Source: Eublepharis macularius (taxonomy: Eukaryota > Chordata > Lepidosauria > Squamata > Eublepharidae). From it: 64,000 nt of DNA. The stretch spans positions 14,490,552-14,554,551 of the forward strand of contig NC_072790.1 in assembly GCF_028583425.1 (NCBI RefSeq). The letters run 5' to 3'. This document shows positions 54,690 to 64,000 of the stretch, piece by piece (position 1 is the stretch's first letter; the number at the start of each line of letters is the position of its first letter). The notes under the pieces were generated by a model, which was given only the letters and a program-made list of their open reading frames with translations, was not told the DNA's origin and searched no databases. The translations under genes were made by a program, and so were the position numbers.

Positions 54690-57600
54690 TCTCCGTAAGT
54701 CAATCATCCCTGTTCAGTTGTCATTTCACCTATATAAAATGCTCCCTATGTTGAAATCCAAAGTGATATCTTCTGTGATAATCTCAGTTTATATTTGTTC
54801 CAGATTCTCAAGATGGATCTCCTAATATAATGATTTTTGAAATCTATGTTGACCTTTACTTTATCATACCACAAATAAGTATGCCATCCAAATCTCAGGT
54901 CATGACCTTCCAAAGTCAGCCTCTCATTTCTCAGAAGAATCCATTCCTTCATCCACATTAGACATAAGGCAGCGAAATACAGCTTCAAGTCCAGTAAACC
55001 TAGACCGCCTCTCACCTTCACATCTTGTACATTTTTTAACTCTTGTTTTTTTACCCTTACTATATAAATGTTAAAATATCCTTTTGCCACTGTTTAAATG
55101 GTGCTTCTGAAGGTATTGTTTGGAACAAAAATAACAACCTAGGTAAAACATTCATCTTGATAACTGATATTCTCCCCAACAAGGACAACTGTACTTTATC
55201 CCATCATAGCATACCTTTTTAATTTCTTTCCATGACTTAACAGTTATTTTGAAATAGGATACAATTCATCCCCATCAGCATGATACCTAAATATTTTACC
55301 TTTTTTTCAACCTTCAAATCTGTTACTTTCATCAATTCTTCCTGGTTTTTAGTATCCATATTTTTTGTTCACATTTTTGTTTTCTGTTCATTTATTTTGA
55401 AACCTACCAGAGTACCAAACTCTGTCAACTTCTCCATCAATATTTCAATTCCCTCTAGTGGATCTTCCAGGATTAAAACTTACAGTGCAATCCTATGGAG
55501 AGTTACTCCGGTCTAAGCCCATTGAAGTCAATGGCCTTAGACTGGAGTAACTCTCCATAGGATTGCACTGTAAATCATCTGTGAAGGTTGTTCATTTGTA
55601 TGACTCTTTTTTAGTTTTTATGCCTCTAATCCTTTCTCCTGTCTAATGTCTGTATTCAAAACTTCCAAAACCAAAATAAAAAGAAGCGGTGACAACGGAC
55701 ATCCTTGCCATGTTCCTTTTTGAATCTCACATGGTTTAGTTAATTCTCCATTAACAATAATTTTAGCATTCTGTGAAGTGTAGATTGATTTCACCCATTT
55801 TATAAAATTCTCCCCAAAACTCATCTTTTCCAAAACTTCAAACAGGAAAAACCCAGTTCATATTGTCAAAGGCCTTCTCCACATCCAAGAAAATTAGATC
55901 TGCTTGTTTTTCATTGTGTTTATCCAAGTATTCCATTATATCTGATACAGTTCTAACATTGTCTTTCAACTGTCTTTTGGGTGAGAAACCACTTTGATCT
56001 TCATGAATAAAATCTTTGACTACTTAAGTCTTTCTGCTAAAATAGTGGTAAATAGTTTGTAGTCATTCAACAATGATATAGGTCTATAATACTTTGCTAG
56101 TGTCAGATCTTGCCCTTCTTTGTGTATCAATGTCATTTTAGCAACTTTCCAAGTTTTTGGCATCTTTCCTCCCAATAAAATCGAATTCATTGTATTTTGC
56201 AGAGGTACTAAGATCTCATCTTCAAAGCATTTATAATATTGGCTTGATAGTCTATCAAGACCTGGTGACTTCCCAGTTTTCATCTTTTTAATTGCTTCCT
56301 CCAGTTCTTGAATCATTATTGGGCCATTCATCACCTCTTGTTGTTCGTCCGTAATTTGGGGTAGCTTCTGTTTTGTTAAGTAATCATTCAGTTTCTTTGA
56401 AGAAATATCCTGTCTTCTGTACAAAGTTGAATAATACTTAAAAAATGTCTCTTGGATGGCCCCATTTTCTTGCAATTTTAAAATCATTTTTTTCTCTCTC
56501 TTTTCTCAGTTTATACTCCAATCACCTTCCCGGTTTATTAGCAATTTGAAATTTCTCTGTTTAGCATAATTATTTTTTTCTATAAATCCCTTATTGTTAA
56601 CATTGATAGCTGTTGTTGCAAGCACTTTATCTCTTTTTGCCCCTTGACATTTGCAGCACATTTTAAAATTCTCCCTCCTTTTTAAAATTTCACACAATAT
56701 ACTTTGCATATTTTTTGTTTTTTTCTTCAGTTCCAAATGATGATGTATTGAAGTAGCCTCTTATAAATGCTTTGCTTGCATCCCAAAGGATTCTCAAATC
56801 TGTACCCTTATTCAAATCTAATTCAAAAAATTATTTCAGCCTTTTTTTTGCAATCCTATACAATTGCCTCTTTCTGTAATAAAGATTCATTTAATTGCCA
56901 CCTAAATGTATTAGATTAACCTGTTCTATAACTTATGCTTACAGGATTATGGTCTGAAAAAGACTTTGGCAATATCTCCACTTTAACAATTTTGATCACA
57001 AAGTTTTTCAATACCCAGGCCATATCTATATGTGTCTCTCAGAGTAGAATGTATATTATCTTGAGACCCCTTTTTTGTCTCCAAACATCCACCAAACCCA
57101 TATTATCAATCATGTCAAAACAAATCTTTGGTAATTTACCTTGAGTATCCTTTGTGTTTTTTCAGAACATCGATCTATTAGTGGAGAAACTATACCATTC
57201 CAATCACCCATCAAACAACAGTTTTCATAGGACAGATCCACCAATTTTTCCAAAAGATATTTGTAGAACATCTACTTTTCCTCATTTGGTCCATAGATTC
57301 CCACCAGCAAAATTCTGCTCCCATTTAATGTTACCCCCCCACACACACACAAATCTATCACGATTGTCAGATATTACAGGTTCTGGTTTCAATGCTGGTT
57401 TTAGGTACAATACCACCCTGTTTTTCTTTTTATCATTCAAAGAGACAAATCCTGCCCAAATTTTGTAATACAAATACTTGATGTCTTTTTTTCTGATATG
57501 AATTTCTTGTAAGCAAATGATATCAGCTCTCAATTTTTTTCAAATAATGAAATATTTTTCATCATTTTTGAGGAGCATTTGCCCTATTTATATTCCACAT

Positions 57601-58370
57601 TATACAGCTGTAATCCATAATTGGGCTTTTGACAGTGAATTCATCCTGAATCTCTGTTGTTTGAAAGTAAAAATCACTCCTTCCAACTTGTCCTATCTAA
57701 ATGGGATTTTCTTCTGTTTCAGTTTTTCAGTTAAAAATGCATGTCTCTTTGTTTCCTCGGAATTCTGAATCGTATCTCCTTTAAAATGATAACCCCAACT
57801 TCTTGTAACTCTGTTGTAGATTGAGATCTCTTATAGACTTTTTGACAAAATGCACCCTTTCAGTAGCTTTCAGAAATTCTATATACTTTATTCAATTCCA
57901 TGGCAACTCTTGGAGTGTCCAACTGGAGCAATTCTGCCAAGGTCTCTACCATCCTATGTAGAATATCTTCATCTTGTGTCTCCATAACACCTTGTAGTCT
58001 CAGAGCACATTCTTTCTCCCTTAGTTCCAGTAAAGCTGAGATCTTGATGTTTCTCCAACTCTCTATCAAATACTGCTGTTCTGCTGTTCAGGGTCTTCAC
58101 TTGATTGTTCAACTTCTTTAAATCCTCAGAGTTTTTTTTAAACAGCTCCTTCAATATTTTTAATTTGTTCAGTTAAATCTGCTTTGAATTTCCTAAAATT
58201 GTCTTCCGTTTTCCTTTCAAACGAATCTCATTTATCATCTAATTGATCAAAGAGTTTTTGCATCAAATATGTGGATGTGGATGTGTCTATTGAAGCTGAG
58301 AGCTTCCTTGTACTTTGAGACATTTTCTGCAAGATAGCTCTGTTTCTCTATAAATAATCTGGGAAACATT
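54690..58370 (-). mobile_element. L1 LINE, degraded, ORF1 and ORF2 regions
   Basis: On the minus strand the order is ORF1 part (57860-58154), endonuclease (MRADIICLQEIHIRKKDIKY, 57533-57282), reverse transcriptase (KTGKSPGLDRLSSQYYK, KYYRPISLLNDYK, GTWQGCPLSPLLFILVLEV; 56487-55618) and C-terminal part (RGGLGLLDLKLYFAALCLMW; 55090-54746). Frame breaks separate these pieces, and part of the reverse transcriptase after the PLSPLLF block seems lost. A 5' leader and a poly(A) tail are not evident. A TcMar-like MITE (55483-55570) is inserted in it, and a Penelope-type snap-back adjoins its ORF1 end. Confidence 0.85.
55483..55570. mobile_element. 88-bp palindromic TcMar-like MITE inserted in L1
   Basis: CAGTGCAATCCTATGGAGAG and its inverted end, with TA on both sides (55481-55482, 55571-55572). 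Arms are almost perfect. Confidence 0.82.
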
Positions 58371-58379
58371 TTTGGTTTT

Positions 58380-58669
58380 GGTTGTTGTGGGTTTTGCGGG
58401 CTGTATTGCCGTGGTCTTGGCATTGTAGTTCCTGACATTTCGCCAGCAGCTGTGGCTGGCATCTTCAGAGGTGTCTTTTGGTGCTACACCTCTGATGCTT
58501 TGGTGCTACACCTCCTTTGGTGCTACACCTTTTGGTGCTACACCTCTGAAGATGCCAGCCACAGCTGCTGGTGAAACATCAGGAACTACAATGCCAAGAC
58601 CACGGCAATACAGCCCGGAAAACCCACAACCATCGTTCTCCAGCCGTGAAAGCCTTCGACTATACTTTT
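58380..58669. mobile_element. Snap-back Penelope-type repeat, family 1, with complete right arm
   Basis: Left arm starts GGTTGTTGTGGG; the right arm runs the full length to GAAAGCCTTCGACTATAC. The centre (58474-58540) has several broken repeats of TTTGGTGCTACACCT, as if the turn had been copied more than once. The hammerhead-like motif is altered in both arms (GACATTTCG, GGTGAAACATC). Confidence 0.72.
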
Positions 58670-59046
58670 AGGCTTTGTTTACATTTCAGTCCTGACTTTC
58701 AAGGCCACCTCTTACCCTTAGCTCCTTCTTCACTGTTTTATTTATTCAGTTCAGCAAAAACACTTTCTCTCAATACAAATTCATAAATTGCAGAGATAAA
58801 CAAATAATAGATTTTTGGTTCCTCTTTATCTGTTGAATCTTTCTTTCCTTATATGTAGTTTAAGAGCTTTCTGCTAATAATGTATCATTAATCTTCTTAT
58901 CTCAATTAAAAAGACAGGGGGAAAGAAAAAGTCCAGGAAAGCAGTGTATTATCTTACCACACAATAAATAGCTGTGTTGCAGAGTTAATTCTTTGAAGTC
59001 CTTAGATTTAAGATCCTTTGAACTTCAATCGTAGCTGTGAGTAGAT
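58670..59046. other. No gene seen
   Basis: AT-rich, no recognised element. Confidence 0.4.
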
Positions 59047-59297
59047 AACAACAACAGCAACCACAACATTTGATTTATATACCACCCTTCAGGATAATTT
59101 AACAGATACTCAGAGTGTTTTACAAAGTATGTTATTATTATCCCCACAACAATCACCCTGTGGAGTGGGTGGGGCTGAGAGAGCTCCTAGAAACTGTGAC
59201 TGACCCAAGGACACCCAGTTGGCTTCAAGTGGGAAATCAAACTTGGTTCTCCAGATTAGAGTCCTCCCGCTCTTAACCACTACACCAAACTGGTTCA
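59047..59297 (-). repeat. tRNA-derived SINE, near full length
   Basis: TATACCACCCTTCAGG, CCACAACAATCACCCTG, CACCCAGTTGGC, and head CTTAACCACTACACCAAACTGG. Confidence 0.82.
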
Positions 59298-59754
59298 CAG
59301 TTTCCTGTCTCCGACAGTCCAATTTCCAGTCACCACCCAGTTCAAAGCTGGGCAGTAAAACCTTCAGCAGAGTAATCAAATGGAGAACAAGTGGTTAAAC
59401 TCATGATCCCTCCTTATCCAGAGAAATTTTTTGGCTGGAGTAGAATCTCCAGCCATTAATCAAAGCTACATTGTCTCTACCAGTATGGAAAGCTTCAGGC
59501 TGCCATGCCCTCAAGTTATGTGTCACGCTTCTTCAGAAGTAAATGCTACTTAACTCATTGTCATTTCTAAGCATAGTGGACCAGGCTGGTTGAGAAGGGA
59601 ATCTTATGTGCAGAAGATATCTAAATATCAGATATGGAGGAGTGAGATACTTGTCACTTGACTATTCTCAAGGATGAATTGAGAACCAAGGTTAAAGAAA
59701 TCCAAATCACAGGGCCAAATATTAAAATTACTAAATGCGAAACATAGACATATA

Positions 59755-60450
59755 TTAATGTAATGATTTCAAGAAATGGGTGCATGTGTCTTTAAATGCT
59801 TGGTTTGAGCTAGGTGAAGAGTGGGGGTGAGAGAGGGAAGAGTGAGTGATGTGACTGGTTGATGACTGAGAGTGTGGGTGGAGTGAATGCAGTTTGAGAC
59901 TGACAGTAGAGGGAGAAAAGTTGGTAGTCAGAAGAAAGCAGGCTGGCTGTGTGCTGCCTGAATATGTTGAAGTGTTTATGAGAGAAATATAACCTGTGTG
60001 GAACCTGAACTGAGCATGTTTGTGAAAGGACACTCAGTCAGGGAAAGAGAGGCCAGCTGTGTGCTGCCTGAGCAGGTTTAATATTTCTGTGAATAAGAGA
60101 AAGAGAGGCTAGCTGTGTGCTGCCTGAGGAGTTTTCTGTGAGAGAAATATAGAGCCTAGAGAAAGAGGCTAACTGTGTGTGAAGCCTTATAAGAGATCTG
60201 TGTGAATGAGTTTAAATGAAGTAACATTAAGAACTAAGAACTACTTTTATGAAACCAATACGCTTCTTGAAAAATAAACATTTATTTTGTTTTGTTATAT
60301 CCCAGAGTAGCTGTCAGTGTTATATCGCATTCCTATCCTCAGGGCCACATAGAACCACGAAGGAGCCTGACGCTTAGGAACGTTACCAAAGGGAAAACTT
60401 AATTAAAACATATTGGAATATAATATTCCTGGTGGCAGCTAACTACCCAG
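59755..60450 (+). mobile_element. Probable LTR fossil with internal tandem subrepeats
   Basis: Three to four worn copies of a roughly 60-70 bp unit beginning GGCTGGCTGTGTGCTGCCTG lie at 59935-60190. An AAATAAACATTTATTTTG signal follows near 60268, and CCTGGTGGCAGCTAACTACCC at 60429 sits like a primer-binding region. No genes of the element are seen; broken remnant. Confidence 0.4.
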
Positions 60451-60685
60451 AGGGTGTAAGGGGAAGATTAAAAGAAAAATCTACCCCCCCCAAAAGTAAA
60501 GGTCATAACAATTAATATACAACAAAATATATGCATTTATTACAGAATAATTCAAAAACTATTATAGGCCCAAATACAGCTTTGATATAGATTAAAATTT
60601 TACAAAAAACTTAAACCAGAACCTTTTGCGACCCTGACCCTGCTGTATTTGCTCCATAGAACAATTATGGTGCATTTTCTAGGTA

Positions 60686-60925
60686 ACTCAGGGCCAAACT
60701 ATATGTGACGAATGACATAAGTTGGACACTTGTCAGCTTCCCTCAAGTTTTGATGGGAAATGTAGGCAGCTTGGCAGAATATTGGACAAGTGACAGCTGA
60801 AAAGTCCATTGGACAGCAGTTGGAGAGCCAAGCTGCAAGACCAGGATGCCTACGTTTCCCATCAAAACTTGAGGGAAGCTGACAAGTGTCCAACCTGTGT
60901 TATTCATCACTTGTAGCTTGGCTCT
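60686..60925. mobile_element. Fold-back MITE (GAGCCAAGCTAC family), variant centre
   Basis: Arms AGTTGGACACTTGTCAGCTT and the complement end at GTAGCTTGGCTC. The middle (60768-60830) differs from the reference copy at 25413. Confidence 0.75.
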
Positions 60926-61309
60926 AACTCTAGTATATTTTCATACCACATTTTTCTTCAAGGATTTCAAGATGGCATACACAGTTCTCCCTTCCTCCAT
61001 TTTGTCTTAATAACCCTTTATGAAGCAGATTCACAGATTCTGGGGAATACAGGTTGTTCCAGGGTCTGCAACCTGTGACCTGTGTAATGGTCATATGTGA
61101 GTTTTGGGTTGTCCTCAGATCCCACACACATAACTCCCAATTCAGATTGTGAGAGTGATACTCGCGGAGAAGGGGTTTTCAGCCTTCCTCTGTGCCATTT
61201 TTTAAATCTCCAATGGTCCTATGCGCATTGGGCCCACTGGGGAAACCTACATTCCCAGGATCCATTCAGGATCCATTCAGAACAGGAAAATGGTATCAGC
61301 GAAACAGTG

Positions 61310-61520
61310 TTGCCAAGCTCCAGGTGAGGCCTGGAGTTGTCCCAGAATTACAGCTGATCTCTGGACTACGAAGATCAGTTCCTTTGGAAAAAATGGCTGC
61401 TTTGAAGGGGGGACACTACGTTATACCATAGATCTAGATCAATCCCTCCCACATTGCCCCCTACACAGACAACACCCCCAAATCTCCAGGGATTTCTAAG
61501 GCCAAAGATGGCAACCCTAG
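61310..61520. repeat. Fold-back MITE (AGGGTTGCCAACC family)
   Basis: TGTTGCCAAGCTCCAGGTG to AAGATGGCAACCCTAG with CTGATCTCTGGACTACG. Confidence 0.7.
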
Positions 61521-62838
61521 GGGGAAGGCTGAAGCCCCTTCCCCGTGCCTGCCACGGTTGGGCTTTGAATCAGGTGGGAATGGAGGTGAACCCAGAACTC
61601 ACATGCGGCTGATATCCAGGAGGGCCCAGGCTGTGGGTGAATCAGTATAATTTAAACTTGTCTCCCAGGATGTTTCATAGTGGGGGGATGGGGAGGAACG
61701 ATTTGAATATCCAACACTCTCTCAACCACACTATGCTTCCATCCTTCCTCCCAGATTTCTAAAATAGAATCTCTGCAACTTTCGGCAGCAAGCAAATTGA
61801 CAATATTGCAGCATTTCCCTCTAGGTATTTGGATTCCACTGTTTGTTGTTGCACGAATTGCACTTGAGATACGGCAAATTCTTCCACTGGATCAAACAGC
61901 AAAACTAAAAAAAGAACGTCTCTGGATGATCTTGCTAGGTGAATAATGCTATTTTTTTTCTGCAAAAAATAACAGCCTCCCTGCAACTTCCCCTATTTCT
62001 TACTTCTCTTTTTCCTTTGAGTCTGCAATGACTTCCTTCAACGCCTGAACGTTCAGGATTGCATGGCCAATGTTCTGCTGAAGGGGCAGTCACGCCGTCA
62101 CCTCAGTTTATTGTTGTGAACATGCATGCAACTTGCCCACCCCCAACAAAATACTTCTTTTGTGGCAATTGTCTTACAAGCAGAAGAGAGGCATATTTTG
62201 GTTCCTCTCATGCCACGTTCGGTCTCTGTTGTGGTATGGGCACTTCCTGAATACCATATAAACATCTTCTTACTTGCATTGATTTCACTTGTCTTCTTTT
62301 TTTTTTTTAGTTACCCTGGTTCTCACGAAGGCAGGTGATCTGCTTTAATTTGAATTTGGTTAACCGGTCTCATAAGCACCATGATCCAGAACCCTGAACT
62401 TCCCATTCTGTGAGAATAAAACTTTCCATGCCTATATGGGGATTTTTCATTTCATACAATGACATCCCGAACAGAATCATATTCTTCTAAACCCAATGAC
62501 TTCAGCAGACTTAGAAAGGCATAGCGTTGCATGAGATAGTACTGCTAGAAATGTAGACCCCCCCCAATACCAGAAAATTGGGGGAAAGGATTCCCCCCTA
62601 GGAAATCCCCCTCCCCATTTTTCCAATAGAAAAACTGGAAATTTTGTAGAGCACTGAAATAAACTATGAAGTATTTTCTTTTGTAAAAAATGAAATGCTT
62701 TTATAAGGCAAGGTTTTATTGTGAAATATGAACACTTAGGGGGCCCAGGAAACTCACAGGGGATCCTATTATTTTAGCCCCCCTCCAGCTGCCTGCTCTC
62801 TAACCAGCCAACCTGTCTGCAGAGCCACCGCCTTCCAC
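61521..62838. other. No gene seen
   Basis: Searched for PLEK exon 1 and for CNRIP1 exons (the human neighbour) without success. A worn CAGTGCAATCC-type fragment lies near 62470-62540. Confidence 0.4.
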
Positions 62839-63045
62839 TGAGAGCCAAACTACAAGTGACGCCTTACACAGGTTGGACACTTGTCAGCTTCCCTCAAGTT
62901 TTGATGGGAAATGTAGGCGCCCTGGTTTTACAGCTTGGCTCTCCATTACAGCTGCAAGATCAGGATGCCTACATTTCCCATCAAAACTTGAGGGAAGCCG
63001 ACTAGTGTCCAACCTGTGTAAGACGTCACTTGTAGTTTGGCTCTG
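62839..63045. mobile_element. Harbinger-like fold-back MITE (GAGCCAAGCTAC family), intact
   Basis: About 100-bp arms, TGA on both sides as a 3-bp duplication. Confidence 0.8.
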
Positions 63046-64000
63046 AGAGGGTCACATTTTTTCTGAAGAATTCCCCTTGCCTTAACCCAGCCCTATTCTC
63101 TGAGTTTCTGTCCACTGGAGGGGGCAGGTTCAGAATTAGATATATGATCACTCCTGCATATGCCGTAGACATATAAAACATTCTTTCAAACATGTATTGA
63201 ATGTTTAAATGTGACTAATTTCGTCCACAATTAATATGCTATAATGTGTATGATAATACATATTGAAATGCTCCATATTTTCACTATGATAAAGTTTAAC
63301 GCAACATTAAAATGTGTTCCTAGCCCAACTGTGACTGTATGAGATTACATCTGTGCAGATAATGCATTTTCTTTCCTTTCCTTTAAGAAAGGGTGTTATC
63401 TGCACAGAAATAGTCTCATTAAAAAAAAATCTGTTTTTTCCGTTTTCAACTTTAATTTTTTCCTGCCTCTCAGATGGCAAAGATTAAGACACATAAGGAA
63501 AGGTAGTAGAGGGTGCAACAGTTCATATAACTCTCTTTCTTTCTTTAGTATTAGGTATACTCACAATTTTGCTTGCCGAAAACAAAGGCATTTATACTTT
63601 GAAATTTCATAGATATGCCAAATAGTACAACTGTATACACTAACTGATGTGTTTTATGTTGTCAAAGCAGTATAATAAATTTAGGATTTTAATTTCTCAA
63701 CATTTTTCCATGTCTTTACAATTAAAAAAAATGTACACCAAGTAATTTCCTGTTAGAAAAGATAATTCACATAGGAAATGTCCAGTCACAGCAAGACTCT
63801 TTTCCTTATTCGACTCCACCTTGCTCTCCTCAGAATTTTCCACACCTTCGAATACAGCAGAAACCAAAGTGTGAACAAGACCTTGTAACCTCTCCCCAAT
63901 CTGGGGAATCAATAGAGTTGCCAATAATTACTGAAAAATTACCCTAATTACAGTAATTACTGAAAAATCTTTCCACTTTCCAACTGCTTGCTGTCAGGAA
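63046..64000. other. No gene supported; AT-rich window end
   Basis: A short palindrome TCTGTGCAGATAA / TTATCTGCACAGA flanks a pyrimidine run at 63352-63412. The minus-strand frame 63924-63697 resembles nothing known. The region may be PLEK intron 1 if exon 1 lies to the right. Confidence 0.4.

Noticed and set aside
63697-63924. Minus-strand 75-codon frame as a gene
   Set aside because: No homology, no splice signals, and AT-rich context.

Overview
The window is vertebrate nuclear DNA, almost certainly from a squamate reptile (lizard or gecko). It holds parts of two host genes in a dense bed of squamate-type repeats: 5S-rRNA-derived SINEs, Sauria-type tRNA SINEs with a Bov-B LINE tail, L1, CR1/L2 and RTE/Bov-B fragments, many fold-back MITEs and Penelope-type retroelement remnants. 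The exact family of lizard cannot be settled from this sequence alone.

Host genes. PLEK (pleckstrin) lies on the minus strand from about 42.3 kb down to 23.3 kb. Eight coding exons (human exons 2 to 9) can be read with clean splice sites and an open frame of 337 codons. The first coding exon, expected to hold about 14 codons, was not found and probably lies beyond the right edge. At the left, 4670-4831 on the plus strand is the terminal coding exon of FBXO48. The two genes converge tail to tail, as in human 2p14. A full-length processed copy of RPS28, with an intact reading frame, sits at 17072-17441 inside a MITE.

Repeats. hAT-like MITEs starting CAGGGCTTTTTT occur in eight copies, most with 8-bp target duplications. 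PIF/Harbinger-like fold-backs starting GAGCCAAGCTAC or GGCCGTCGTCACAC have 3-bp duplications. A TcMar-like 88-bp palindrome sits in TA. A GC-rich hAT-like element starts TAGGGTTGCCAG. Many copies of a 200-bp fold-back start AGGGTTGCCAACC. A degraded L1 fills 54.7-58.4 kb. A few LTR retrotransposon fossils are present, all broken.

Most notable system. Several unrelated-looking repeat families share one architecture. Each carries a short motif with the hammerhead-ribozyme core (CTGANGA, a stem II hairpin, GAAA, a very short stem III), and copies appear as single arms, snap-back inverted pairs or head-to-tail multimers bounded by 11-16 bp target duplications. This fits Penelope-like element pseudo-LTRs and the small hammerhead variants reported with them. 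The clearest loci are 47630-48229 (tandem 264-bp units), 37747-37958, 2436-2713, 21381-21767, 52087-52213 and 43258-44971.
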